A DNA stretch of 64,000 nucleotides from an uncultured Bacteroides sp. (GCA_905203765.1 CAJKXC010000003.1:32221-96220), one strand, 5' to 3'. Positions 54,019 through 63,660 are shown, counted from the first letter of the stretch. Program-made: numbers and translations. Notes: a model not told the origin generated them from the sequence alone.

Positions 54019-54930
54019 ATGAATAAGAATGTACAAGGGCATCTCTTTGCCCTTACTGCAAATGTTTTGTGGGGCTTGATGGCTCCTATCGGTAAATCGG
54101 CGTTGGCAGAGTTCTCTGCATTATCGGTTACTACCTTTCGCATGGTGGGGGCGGCAGCCTGCTTCTGGTTGCTTTCGCTGTTCTGCAAACGCGAGCAGGT
54201 AGACCATCGCGATATGCTGAAGATATTCTTCGCTTCGCTCTTTGCGCTGGTGTTCAATCAGGGGGTATATATCTTCGGACTGTCACTCACCTCGCCTATC
54301 GACGCTTCTATCGTGACTACCACGCTGCCTATCGTCACCATGATTGTGGCGGCACTCTATCTGAAAGAGCCTGTTACGAACAAGAAGGTGCTGGGCATCT
54401 TTGTTGGGGCTATGGGTGCACTGATACTGATTATGAGTAGCCAGAGTGCAGGCAGCGGGGACGGCAGCCTGGTCGGTGACCTGCTTTGTCTGATAGCCCA
54501 GATCAGTTTCTCCATCTACCTGACGGTATTTAAGGGATTGTCGCAGAAGTACTCGCCCGTGACGCTGAACAAGTGGATGTTTGTGTATGCGTCGATGTGC
54601 TACATACCGTTCTCTTACCACGATGTAGCTGCTATCCAGTGGAGTACAATCTCCACAGCTGCGATGCTGCAAGCCGGGTATGTGGTTGTAGGCGGCAGTT
54701 TCCTAGCATACATCTGCATCATGACGGCACAACGGTTGCTACGCCCTACGGTAGTGAGTATGTACAACTATATGCAGCCGATTGTAGCCTCAACGGTAGC
54801 TATTATCTTAGGATTGGGAGCGTTTAATATGGAGAAAGGAATGGCAATAGCACTGGTGTTCCTGGGAGTGTATATTGTGACGCAGAGTAAGTCGAGGAAA
54901 GATTTTGAGAAGGAAGGGAAAGAGGTATAA
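54019..54930 (+). CDS. EamA/DMT family transporter
   Basis: This 303-aa inner-membrane protein has ten predicted helices in two EamA repeats. It starts HLFALTANVLWGLMAPIGKSAL, and the second half has LCLIAQISFSIYLTVFKGLSQKYSP and RLLRPTVVSMYNYMQPIVASTVAIILGLG (quoted in part). Members export amino acids, sugars or other metabolites; the substrate here is unknown. Its TAA stop is the first triplet of repeat element copy 2. Confidence 0.9.
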   Translation: MNKNVQGHLFALTANVLWGLMAPIGKSALAEFSALSVTTFRMVGAAACFWLLSLFCKREQVDHRDMLKIFFASLFALVFNQGVYIFGLSLTSPIDASIVTTTLPIVTMIVAALYLKEPVTNKKVLGIFVGAMGALILIMSSQSAGSGDGSLVGDLLCLIAQISFSIYLTVFKGLSQKYSPVTLNKWMFVYASMCYIPFSYHDVAAIQWSTISTAAMLQAGYVVVGGSFLAYICIMTAQRLLRPTVVSMYNYMQPIVASTVAIILGLGAFNMEKGMAIALVFLGVYIVTQSKSRKDFEKEGKEV

Positions 54931-55179
54931 ATGATAATTTACCAGCGCGCCCTGAAAGGGCTCAATTATACAGCGTAGGGCATCGCCCTACGTAAGAGCG
55001 ATCCTATGAATTTGCGCCCTGAAAGGGCATAACCTGCATACAGTTCCGCCCTTTCAGGGCTTGTATCGTATGTGACCTTTTACGTAGGGCGATGCCCTAC
55101 GCTGTATAATTGAGCCCTTTCAGGGCAAATCACTAATCATTAATCACTGCGAAGCTCCGCTTCGCTAAATTCCCATTTA
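54928..55179. mobile_element. MITE-like element, copy 2 (252 bp, inverted orientation)
   Basis: The ends are TAAATGATAATTTA (54928-54941) and TAAATTCCCATTTA (55166-55179), the same pair as copy 1 but swapped. The core is a perfect 45-bp inverted repeat (54949-54993 and 55082-55126) built from GCCCTGAAAGGGC and GTAGGGCATCGCCCTAC palindromes. Extra copies of CGCCCTGAAAGGGC lie in the loop. A half-copy of the ATTAGTGATT repeat (55127-55149) and a small hairpin GCGAAGC-TCC-GCTTCGC lie before the right end. The ends supply the stop codons of both flanking convergent genes. Confidence 0.8.
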
Positions 55180-56271
55180 TTTCTTCAGCTCTGCAAAGTA
55201 CGTATCCAGCAACTTCTTCGCTGCTATAAACGAAGTGAGATTTCCTTGCAGTACCTGGTTTTCTTTATCAGTCAGCATGGCTTCTATGGCAGGGTTGTGG
55301 TAAAAGCTATCACGAAGTTGTTCATTGATGGTTTCGTACATCCAATATTTGCTTTGCTCGTTGCGGCGATATTCAAAGTAACCGTTGTCTTTCACAAAGT
55401 CGATATACTTGTACACCATATCCCAAACTTCCTTCACGCCGAGGTTGTAGAAGCCGGAGTAAGTAAGCACCTGCGGTGTCCAGCCGCTCTCGGGAGCAGG
55501 GAATAGGTGCAGTGCATTACGGAACTGGGATGCCGCCAACTTGGCACGCTCCAGGTTGTCACCATCGGCTTTGTTGATGACGATACCGTCCGCCATTTCC
55601 ATGATGCCGCGCTTGATGCCCTGAAGCTCGTCACCCGTGCCGGCAAGCTGGATCAGCAGGAAGAAGTCCACCATAGAATGCACAGCAGTCTCGCTCTGGC
55701 CTACGCCTACGGTTTCTACAAATATCTTATCGAAACCGGCAGCTTCGCAAAGCACAATCGTCTCGCGCGTCTTGCGTGCCACACCGCCCAACGAACCTGC
55801 CGAGGGACTGGGACGAATGAAAGACTTGGGATGAACGGAGAGTTTCTCCATGCGGGTCTTGTCACCCAGGATACTGCCCTTACTGCGTTCACTACTGGGG
55901 TCTATGGCGAGAACGGCGAGTTTGCCGTCGTATTTTTCAAGTACATGCAAGCCGAATACATCGATGGAAGTACTCTTGCCCGCTCCCGGCACACCACTGA
56001 TGCCGATACGGATGGAGTTGCCCGAATAAGGCAAACACTTCTCTATCACTTCCTGCGCCACAGCCTGATGCTCCTGTTTCACGCTTTCTACCAGTGTGAC
56101 GGCCCGGCTCAACACCGTGACGTCACCTTTCACAATACCTTCTACATAGTCTGCGACGGAGAGTTCGCGTTTCTTGCTCCGTTTCAGATAAGGATTGACT
56201 GACGACGGTTGCTCAATGCCTGCATTGACAACCAAGCCTTTATATGCTTCGTTATTTTCGGGATGGTCCAT
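55177..56271 (-). CDS. meaB: Methylmalonyl-CoA mutase-associated GTPase MeaB
   Basis: MeaB is a G3E GTPase chaperone that loads and protects the B12 cofactor of methylmalonyl-CoA mutase, used in the Bacteroides propionate pathway. The 364-aa protein has Walker A GVPGAGKST, ETVGVGQSE (switch region), FFLLIQLAGTGDELQGIKRGIMEMADGIVINKADGDN (quoted in part, with NKAD base recognition) and a helical C-terminal dimer arm. Its mutase genes are elsewhere. It lies 29 bp after the DUF1573 gene on the same strand. Confidence 0.94.
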   Translation of the reverse strand: MDHPENNEAYKGLVVNAGIEQPSSVNPYLKRSKKRELSVADYVEGIVKGDVTVLSRAVTLVESVKQEHQAVAQEVIEKCLPYSGNSIRIGISGVPGAGKSTSIDVFGLHVLEKYDGKLAVLAIDPSSERSKGSILGDKTRMEKLSVHPKSFIRPSPSAGSLGGVARKTRETIVLCEAAGFDKIFVETVGVGQSETAVHSMVDFFLLIQLAGTGDELQGIKRGIMEMADGIVINKADGDNLERAKLAASQFRNALHLFPAPESGWTPQVLTYSGFYNLGVKEVWDMVYKYIDFVKDNGYFEYRRNEQSKYWMYETINEQLRDSFYHNPAIEAMLTDKENQVLQGNLTSFIAAKKLLDTYFAELKK

Positions 56272-56300
56272 GATGGTAATGTGTTAATGTGCTAATGTGA

Positions 56301-57371
56301 TTAATGCGCTTTTATGTTTATCTCTACTTTCGGCTGCATCGGGTCGTTGGTAATCATCAACAGGCGCAGATGGCGGCGATGCTTGCCGATATTCTTCTTT
56401 TCCACCGTGACGCGCAGACGGGTACTTTCGCCCGGTTGCAGAACGCTTTTCTTGAGGTTGGCTCCTACTGCCGGATGGAATACCTGGAGCTTGTTTATCT
56501 GTAGAGGAGAACGCCCGGTATTGGTGATGGTGATGTCTTGCTTTGCCTTCGATTTCTTAGCAAGCAGTCCACTCATATCCACGTCGGTGGTAGAAAGTTT
56601 GATAGCAGGGGCATTTGCCTTTTCCGTCTCCGTCATACCGGAGAAGTCGGGCAAGAGGATGGCAGAAACAGGTATTTCATTTTCATCTCCTACCTTATCG
56701 CCGGCAAAGCGTGCCAAGTAGACGGATGCCTGTGTCAGACCGAGGTCGGTCAGTTTCTCGGAGTTCAGCGTAAGGGTGATGACACCGCGTTCACCCTTCT
56801 GCAAAACGTTGGGCTTGACTTCCATCTGCAGATAAGGCGGCAGATGCATCAGTACCGGTTCGTAAGGACGGTCGGAAAGATTGACTACGCCGATATAGAT
56901 AACCGGCTGTTCACCATGCTGCAGGTCGGGGAAGTCGAGACTGTTCTTGTCGATACGTATCTGCCCGATGAGGTATGGATGGGTATTGGTGAAATCTTTG
57001 ATTTCCTGCACCACCTCGCCGGCAAACTTCAGATAGACCAGATGCGGAGCGGCATTGCTGTAAATGGCTACGGACTTCTGGAAACGTCCCAACACTTTAG
57101 CATCAAAAGTAACGTTGATAGTACCTTTCTCACCCGGAGCAATGGGTGTCTTGGTCCATTGGGCTACGGAGCAGGCGCAATCCGGCTCTACTTCGGTCAG
57201 CACCAGGGGCTGGTCTCCAGTATTGGTAATGGTATATTGTACTACGGCGGGATGCTTCCATTCGATCTGCCCCAGGCTGTGCATTTCGGTATTGGAAGTG
57301 AAGCGCGGTTGCGCCAAAGCCGTTAAAACCATCGCTACAAGTATATATAGAGTGACAAAGGTACGTTTCAT
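56301..57371 (-). CDS. Exported DUF1573 domain protein
   Basis: This 356-aa protein has a signal peptide (about 1-20, LTALAQ). The first domain (about 25-120) is DUF1573: FTSNTEMHSLGQIEWKHPAVVQYTITNTGDQPLVLTEVEPDCACSVAQW (quoted in part), with the usual DCxC cysteine pair. Two more Ig-like beta domains follow (about 135-235 and 250-355), the last repeating the pattern ITNTGRSPLQINKLQVFHP. The role is unknown; such Ig-like proteins are envelope-associated in Bacteroidetes. Promoter -7 at 57398-57405. Confidence 0.88.
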   Translation of the reverse strand: MKRTFVTLYILVAMVLTALAQPRFTSNTEMHSLGQIEWKHPAVVQYTITNTGDQPLVLTEVEPDCACSVAQWTKTPIAPGEKGTINVTFDAKVLGRFQKSVAIYSNAAPHLVYLKFAGEVVQEIKDFTNTHPYLIGQIRIDKNSLDFPDLQHGEQPVIYIGVVNLSDRPYEPVLMHLPPYLQMEVKPNVLQKGERGVITLTLNSEKLTDLGLTQASVYLARFAGDKVGDENEIPVSAILLPDFSGMTETEKANAPAIKLSTTDVDMSGLLAKKSKAKQDITITNTGRSPLQINKLQVFHPAVGANLKKSVLQPGESTRLRVTVEKKNIGKHRRHLRLLMITNDPMQPKVEINIKAH

Positions 57372-57397
57372 TTATTCTGTTTCTAAATTAGGATGCA

Positions 57398-57405
57398 CAA
57401 AAGTA
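57398..57405 (-). promoter_or_regulatory. Predicted -7 element of the DUF1573-meaB operon
   Basis: The minus strand reads TACTTTTG, a perfect TAnnTTTG match, about 27 bp before the DUF1573 start. Confidence 0.6.
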
Positions 57406-57457
57406 GGAGTTTTCGGTGAGAGTTCCAACGAATCGGCAAACGATAATTTGTTTGTTT

Positions 57458-57606
57458 CACCACAGATTACACAGATTAACACGGATTTTTCACCACAGAG
57501 GACACAGAGGTGCACAGAGTTTTAAAGTAATCTGTGTTAATCTGTGTAATCTGTGGTGAGACTTCTACATTTTTTCCCTCTGTGAGACTCTGTGTCCTCT
57601 GTGGTG
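57458..57606. repeat. Interleaved inverted repeats A-B-A'-B'
   Basis: The gap between the A2M and DUF1573 genes holds arm A (57458-57487, CACCACAGATTACACAG...), arm B (57491-57519, CACCACAGAGGACACAG...), then the complement of A (57529-57558) and the complement of B (57578-57606). Because the arms alternate, only A/A' or B/B' can form a simple hairpin at once; both together would be a pseudoknot. Single arms occur at 53995 and 6783. Confidence 0.8.
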
Positions 57607-57622
57607 AACTAAACTCAACCAC

Positions 57623-60600
57623 CTATTTCACCGTCACCGTTCCGCCTGTAGAATGCGAAGCATACTCGGGTGCATAGGCGCACTGGATGGTGGCAATGCC
57701 GGTTTCGTAGGTTCCGCCACGGGCAATGCGGTAACTGTGTTCGAGGACATAGACGCCCTTGCCCAGGTGGTCGAAGAAGAAGTTGGTTGCAGCATCTTCC
57801 ACCTCGGTATAGTAACCGAAGCCATTACTCCAACGATAGCCGGAGAGAGCGCCAACAGGTTCGAAGCAGGCGCCGCGCTGGTCTTTCAGCTGGACGAAGT
57901 CCATGGCACGGTCCAGGCGGATGATGATTCGGGAAACAATCTTATCGCCTACCGACAGCTGTGCTGCATCGGCAACCGGCTGCAAGGATTTCTGTCCGTT
58001 GGCGGCAATACGTTCTACATACAGTTGCTTCTCCACATTCAACTCACCGCCCTGCTGCTTCACGTCAGATATAGGTGACAGGTATTGGGCATAGACAGCT
58101 CCCCAGGCAATGCCTGCATCGCGTTTCTCCACGGTGATGGATTTGGCTTTCAGTTCGGGACTGCCCTGCGTGAAGGTTTCCTTGATATATCCCAAACCGG
58201 GAACGGTAGTCTTGGCAGGTTGCAGGGTTTCCAGCACCTTATTGCCCAGCGTGATGCGTACGTCTCCACGGCTCTGCAGCAAGTCGTTGCCCTGGCAAAG
58301 CAAGGCATAAACAGCATCGGCAGTAGCCACAGGGGAATTCCAGCTTGTGGTCTGTTTCTGCTTCAGCAACCACAGTTTCATTTCTTCGACCAGGGCGTCG
58401 TTGCCGCCTGCCAGGCGCAATGCTTCCATCACTTCCACATGGGTGGGAACGGGTAGCATGCCCCAGTTGTAGGGGTTAGCGTAGAAGGCAAAGTGTGCAC
58501 CCATTTCATCGGTCTGCACCAGGTGTTCCTTGATGGAAGCGATAAATTCGTCAGCTTCTGCTGTGCGACCTGCTGCCCGCAGGATAATAGCGGACTGTGC
58601 CTTGCACAGCATCGTTCCGTTAGTAAGATTACCGCCTACTTTCGAGAGGAAGTAGCGCTGGGCGGCTTGATTCTCGGCAGGTACTTTCTCACCGCGCAGA
58701 GCTACAAGATAGAGATATTCCATCGTAGCATCCGACAATGTGGTAATCTTGGCACCGTTCTTTTCGGCTTTGAGCAAGTTGCGATAGTCTTCCAAAGCCT
58801 GCTTATGCAGGTAGGAGAAGGCTCGCTGACGCATCTCCATGACTTCCGAAGGAAGCGTGGTTTTTGTCAGCAGAGGCAGGCGTACCAACAAGCCGGTGAT
58901 GTAGGCGGTGATGGAGCGGCTGCCCGTCATGCCGTTGTACCATCTCCATGCGCCGTCGGCACCTTGCAATTCTTTCAGCTTGGTGAAGGTGGCGAGGTTG
59001 CGACCGTTCAGCAGATTCACGTCGAACAGGGTGGCGATGCGGGCTTGCTGTTCGGCTTCGGTGGTAGCTTCCATCAGCCAGGGTGACTCGTCGAGCAGGA
59101 TATTCTTCACGTCCTGGTTCTTTTCGAGCTGACTGAGGAAGGTCTCTTTGGTTCCGCCGGTAGCTTTCCAGGCATCGAACACGGTCTTGATGCGCGGCTG
59201 GCTGTTGGCGATGAAGCCTGCCAGGCTGTTGGCGTAGTAAGCGGTTGCCCAGGAGATGGCGTTGTCGCCGGTGGGCAGGCTGAGTACCGGCAGGGCTTGC
59301 ACGGCATACCATGCCGGATTACCGGTGAACTCTACCGTCAGACGGCGGTCGGTGGCGGTGCAGCTGTTGCCGTTGAAAAGGCTGTCCAGCGAGAAGGTAC
59401 GGGTCTGCTCGCCACGGATAGGCATGGCAAGGGTTTCCGTGAGATATACTTTGTTGCTCAATACGGGGAGCAGGTGCTGCTCGCCATCGCTGAACGTACC
59501 GCCATCGGCTATCATACGGACGCCAAGCAAGTCGTAACGGTCGGTAACATCAAAACGAAAGTTGACGGCAGTGGTTTTGCCGGCTTCTACCGAGAACTTC
59601 TGGCGTTGGGTAGAAATGACTTTCTCCGTCATCGGGTCGAACAAGGTGAGCGTGGCTGTTCCCTTCACGGCTTTGCCTGTCAGGTTGGCAATGCTTCCGG
59701 CAATCTGCGTCTTGTCGCCTACGCGGACGAAGCGGGGCATATTGGGGGTGAGCATGAATTCCTTGGCGGTGACCACAGAGGCATCGAGCATGCCCGTCAT
59801 CATGTCCTTGGTATGCGAATATCCGCGGAAGTTCCAGCGGGTCAGACTTTGGGGCATGGTGAAGGAGAAGGCTACCTCACCCTGCTCGTTGGTACGAAGC
59901 TGAGGATAGAAGAAGGCAGTCTCGGCAAAGTTGGTGCGAAGGTCGGCGGAACTTTCTTCTACATTCACGGGGACATACTTAAGCTCTACCGCATTAGAAG
60001 CATCAGCCGCTCCCCGAACCCGCAGTCCTCCGGTCGCAGCACTTTTCCGGGTAGTGCCATAGCCTATCACGGTGGTTTCTTCCAAAACAGCATTATCCTC
60101 TCTCATTACTATCCGCATTACACCATCCATATAAGGAGAACAGAAATGGTCGAACGACCACATCGGCGTCTTCCAAGCCTTCAGCGGGAAATAGAGTGAG
60201 AAATAAGTGTTGCCATAGTTACTTGCATTGCGGAAAGCACCATACAGGTTACTCGGATAGAGAACCTGCAACAACTGATTGCGTTTATAAATCTTATCCA
60301 ACGAAGCATCGTACATCGTTGCCAGCATCTCGGCTGCGGCAGGCATACCCTGAGGAGTCTTTATCGTAAGTTTCCATTCCTCCTGCTGACCGGGACGCAA
60401 ACGGTCACGGAATACCTCCCACTTCATGTCAAGGGTACGTTCGGGCTGCCGTTTCTCCAGATAAATCTGCCGGCCATACATTTCACCGTTCTTCACAAAA
60501 TTGAAAAGTACTGTGACCCCGTCGCCATACGCTTCCTTATAAGGATATTCCATACAAACAATCGTATCGCTTAGCTGCAACACGCGGCTATCTATACGCT

Positions 60601-63433
60601 TCCGATCACAGAATACATCCATAAGCACATAGGCGTCCTGATAAGAAGTTCCCAAAAGGAAAGCGGCAGGATGTTGCTCATCGAATTTTTCATTCTCCCC
60701 ATAATAGAAGAGGTCCGTAAATGCTGCCGGACGTGTATCATTCTTCGAGAAGAGCAGGAAGCGGTCACTGCCATATTCTCCATTGTTCTCCTCACGTCCC
60801 AGGCTGTCACGTACGGAAAGTTCCAGGCGGTAATTGCCCGAGGGAAGCTTGCTCCAGGCTGAGAAGTCCTGAGGCTGATTGGCGATAAAATCACCTGTCA
60901 GTATGGGTTGTTCCGCTTTCACAGTTTTAGATTTACCAGCATCTCCAGCCGGATAAAGGCGATAGGTACCCTTCACCTTCTGAGGGATGCCCATTATATT
61001 ATTCACCCCGAAAGTGAAAACCATACTGTCATCCTTACAGATATACTGGGGCAAATCGACATTGAACGAATAAGCCCTGGGACCTGCCATCAGACGGTAG
61101 GTAGCAGTCTGTGTTTCACCGGCTTCATCCGTTACCACTGCTTCTATAGTGTACGTACAAATATATCCATATCCGCCCATATTCTCAGTCGGGGCATTCA
61201 AAGCCAAAGGAATGGCAAAATCGCCATTGGCATCCAACTGTATGGTATCTGCCAGGAGTGGCTTGGCAGGATCATCCCAATAATACCTCTCCGGGGTGCG
61301 ACGATTCACCGTATAAGCCAGCGGTACGTCCTGCACCGTCATTCCATTAAAGGCTTTGACATTTCCTTTGAGCATCACCTTTTCGCCAAACCGGTAAGCC
61401 TCGGCAACCGGAGTAAAGGTAATCTCGAAAGTAGGACGCTTATACTCTTCCACTCTGAAGTTGGTGGTGGAATAAATCTCTTGTGTCCGCACCGTGAACA
61501 TACCGTTCAGACAAGCTGTCGGAAGCACAAAATCCGCAGTGAAAGAGCCAAAGTCATTGGTTCGCACCTTCTTGGTAGCAATCTCCTTGCCGTTGGCATC
61601 CAGCAGAGCGAGGTTATAGTCCTCTCCTTGCAGTACATGGGCGCTGTCATCGTCTTGCTTATAAGCTATTCCCTTTACATAAACGGTTTGTCCGGGACGA
61701 TAGAGCGAACGGTCTGTCAACAAAGCTACAGCCCTCCGGTCGGTTTCTTTGTTGCCGTAGACGCCGGGGCCGTATATATAAATAGACTGCGGCAGCATGG
61801 CAGTATCCTTGCCCTTGCGCGCCACATAACTGCGAATTCCACTCTCCCAAGGTAATATAGCCTTTCCACCGGCATCCGTCACAACTTCCGCCATGGGTTT
61901 CCGGTCTTTTTCGTCATAGGAAGAGTAGAAACTCACTTCTGCACCGCCAATCGGCTGCCCGCTAAAGGCGTCCAGCGTAGTAACTTCCGTACGCCCGTCT
62001 CTCAAGTTCAGTGTCAGTACCTTGAAGCGGGTAGAAACCAAGAACTTATCTTCGGTACGGGTAGTACCGGCATCAGGTATCACCTGAACGATATATACTC
62101 CGGTCTCCTGGGGTATCTTGAACTTAAATACTGTATCAGTAGAAAGGTAAGGAACATCTTCGGGCAATTTGTCCCTACCAGGCAACGGCTGCAAATCGAA
62201 ATGCATGGAAGACAGCCTCTCCCGGGCATATTTCTTATAGGTATCTTTATTGATACCATGATCCATCCAAGGCACCTCACTCAAAGATGTGGCATACAAG
62301 TTCAGAGTGAAACCCGACAGATTGCGGAAATTCACGTTCACATTAACCGAATCGCCGGGATAGCCGCTTTCACGGGTAGTTACCACCAGTTGGGGCTGCA
62401 ATATCTGCTCCCGTATATTCCTTAATTCATTGATACGTTTATAAGAAGGGTAGCGCTTCAGCCCTTCGTCGCACACTTTCAATGCCTCCGCCACGCTGCG
62501 TCCTTCCGTACCTGCACGCAGATAAGATGCCTTCTTGATATAAACCTCTGCACATACTTCACGACTGCCGAACTCTTCAATCAGGTTATTCAATGCCTGG
62601 AAATATTCTTTGTTCATCTGCTCCCTCCGCATCTTTAGGGTCTGATAAGGTTCGCTGCTGAGTCCACCGGACAGTTTCCAATCCCAATAATCCAATGAAC
62701 AAAGCAGTACGGCATCTTCCGAACCGGCACGATGACGGTAAGCGTTTATCATATTCCCGTAAACGGTATTTATGCGGATATTCAGCAAGGAATCTACGTT
62801 GAAACCTCTCATGTCTTCATAAGCCGAGACGGCACGTCCGCCCAGCAAATGATACATATCGTGCCGATAGAAACGGCTGCCGTCTTCCAATACAGTAAAA
62901 GGTACATATTTCTCAGCAGATGTTTCGAGCAGACGGACGGAATCCTGCAAAGAAGCACGGCTGTGTTCGTCTATCTTGTCTACAAATTGGCTGATGCTCC
63001 ACTCACGGACATCTCCGGGGGCTTCATTGACATCGAGCAGTGTACGCGACAACAGTGCACGCCGGTTCTGCTTCATCAAGTCGGCATATTCACATGCCAG
63101 CAAGGAATGCAAGATGGCCTTGTTCACCGGATTCACTTCCGACTGCGCCCAGCGTTCCATATACTTCAGGCTGGAATAAAGACTGTCCGGAGTCAGTCCC
63201 TGCTGATAAGTTTCCCGGCAGATATATGCTTTCAGCATCTGCGGTGCATTCTGTTCCCGTTCGCCTTTCCGATAGATTTCATCGGTCAGCTTTATCACTG
63301 TTTGGGGCAAGCTTTTCTTCTGTGCCTGCTCCACTTGTTTCCATAGTTTGTCATACGACTGCGCATGCAATGCTGGCAAGCCAAACACCGCCAGCAACAA
63401 CAGCATGGTACAAAATCTTTGAATTTTCTTCAT
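57623..63433 (-). CDS. Giant alpha-2-macroglobulin family protein, thioester-less
   Basis: This 1936-aa exported protein (signal peptide about 1-24, PALHAQS) is one of the longest genes here. The N-terminal third is helical, then come macroglobulin (MG) domains including the MG2-type DRSLYRPGQTVYVKGIAY, the MG bait-region part and the A2M domain (AETAFFYPQLRTNEQGEVAFSFTMPQSLTRWNFRGYSHTKD, quoted in part). An alpha/alpha barrel follows (about 1380-1700). Where thioester-containing members have CxEQ, this one has LPTGDNAISW, so no thioester is expected. Near residue 1120 it carries TVIGYGTTRKS, resembling the SusC plug signature. It could be an envelope protease trap. Confidence 0.88.
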   Translation of the reverse strand: MKKIQRFCTMLLLLAVFGLPALHAQSYDKLWKQVEQAQKKSLPQTVIKLTDEIYRKGEREQNAPQMLKAYICRETYQQGLTPDSLYSSLKYMERWAQSEVNPVNKAILHSLLACEYADLMKQNRRALLSRTLLDVNEAPGDVREWSISQFVDKIDEHSRASLQDSVRLLETSAEKYVPFTVLEDGSRFYRHDMYHLLGGRAVSAYEDMRGFNVDSLLNIRINTVYGNMINAYRHRAGSEDAVLLCSLDYWDWKLSGGLSSEPYQTLKMRREQMNKEYFQALNNLIEEFGSREVCAEVYIKKASYLRAGTEGRSVAEALKVCDEGLKRYPSYKRINELRNIREQILQPQLVVTTRESGYPGDSVNVNVNFRNLSGFTLNLYATSLSEVPWMDHGINKDTYKKYARERLSSMHFDLQPLPGRDKLPEDVPYLSTDTVFKFKIPQETGVYIVQVIPDAGTTRTEDKFLVSTRFKVLTLNLRDGRTEVTTLDAFSGQPIGGAEVSFYSSYDEKDRKPMAEVVTDAGGKAILPWESGIRSYVARKGKDTAMLPQSIYIYGPGVYGNKETDRRAVALLTDRSLYRPGQTVYVKGIAYKQDDDSAHVLQGEDYNLALLDANGKEIATKKVRTNDFGSFTADFVLPTACLNGMFTVRTQEIYSTTNFRVEEYKRPTFEITFTPVAEAYRFGEKVMLKGNVKAFNGMTVQDVPLAYTVNRRTPERYYWDDPAKPLLADTIQLDANGDFAIPLALNAPTENMGGYGYICTYTIEAVVTDEAGETQTATYRLMAGPRAYSFNVDLPQYICKDDSMVFTFGVNNIMGIPQKVKGTYRLYPAGDAGKSKTVKAEQPILTGDFIANQPQDFSAWSKLPSGNYRLELSVRDSLGREENNGEYGSDRFLLFSKNDTRPAAFTDLFYYGENEKFDEQHPAAFLLGTSYQDAYVLMDVFCDRKRIDSRVLQLSDTIVCMEYPYKEAYGDGVTVLFNFVKNGEMYGRQIYLEKRQPERTLDMKWEVFRDRLRPGQQEEWKLTIKTPQGMPAAAEMLATMYDASLDKIYKRNQLLQVLYPSNLYGAFRNASNYGNTYFSLYFPLKAWKTPMWSFDHFCSPYMDGVMRIVMREDNAVLEETTVIGYGTTRKSAATGGLRVRGAADASNAVELKYVPVNVEESSADLRTNFAETAFFYPQLRTNEQGEVAFSFTMPQSLTRWNFRGYSHTKDMMTGMLDASVVTAKEFMLTPNMPRFVRVGDKTQIAGSIANLTGKAVKGTATLTLFDPMTEKVISTQRQKFSVEAGKTTAVNFRFDVTDRYDLLGVRMIADGGTFSDGEQHLLPVLSNKVYLTETLAMPIRGEQTRTFSLDSLFNGNSCTATDRRLTVEFTGNPAWYAVQALPVLSLPTGDNAISWATAYYANSLAGFIANSQPRIKTVFDAWKATGGTKETFLSQLEKNQDVKNILLDESPWLMEATTEAEQQARIATLFDVNLLNGRNLATFTKLKELQGADGAWRWYNGMTGSRSITAYITGLLVRLPLLTKTTLPSEVMEMRQRAFSYLHKQALEDYRNLLKAEKNGAKITTLSDATMEYLYLVALRGEKVPAENQAAQRYFLSKVGGNLTNGTMLCKAQSAIILRAAGRTAEADEFIASIKEHLVQTDEMGAHFAFYANPYNWGMLPVPTHVEVMEALRLAGGNDALVEEMKLWLLKQKQTTSWNSPVATADAVYALLCQGNDLLQSRGDVRITLGNKVLETLQPAKTTVPGLGYIKETFTQGSPELKAKSITVEKRDAGIAWGAVYAQYLSPISDVKQQGGELNVEKQLYVERIAANGQKSLQPVADAAQLSVGDKIVSRIIIRLDRAMDFVQLKDQRGACFEPVGALSGYRWSNGFGYYTEVEDAATNFFFDHLGKGVYVLEHSYRIARGGTYETGIATIQCAYAPEYASHSTGGTVTVK

Positions 63434-63490
63434 ATTTATTCGTTTGTTAGTCTATGTATTAACAACAAAGGAAACGAATAAAGTTCAAAC

Positions 63491-63498
63491 AAATGTAC
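63491..63498 (-). promoter_or_regulatory. Predicted -7 element of the A2M gene
   Basis: The minus strand reads TACATTTG, a perfect TAnnTTTG match, about 58 bp upstream of the start codon. Confidence 0.55.
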
Positions 63499-63660
63499 TT
63501 TTATTGATAAAAAAACTTATTAATCCCCACTTGCTCCTGCTATGAATTGTTCAGATCAAAAGTTAATGGACAGTAGGGAAAATATTTTTCTCCAGTTAGG
63601 AAAAAATATTCAGAAGTATTCATCTCCCTTTTAGCCTGCGATGAATATCCTTCTGAATGA

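Noticed and set aside
57623..63433. Thioester-type complement-like macroglobulin
   Set aside because: No CxEQ motif is present; the equivalent segment reads LPTGDNAISW.
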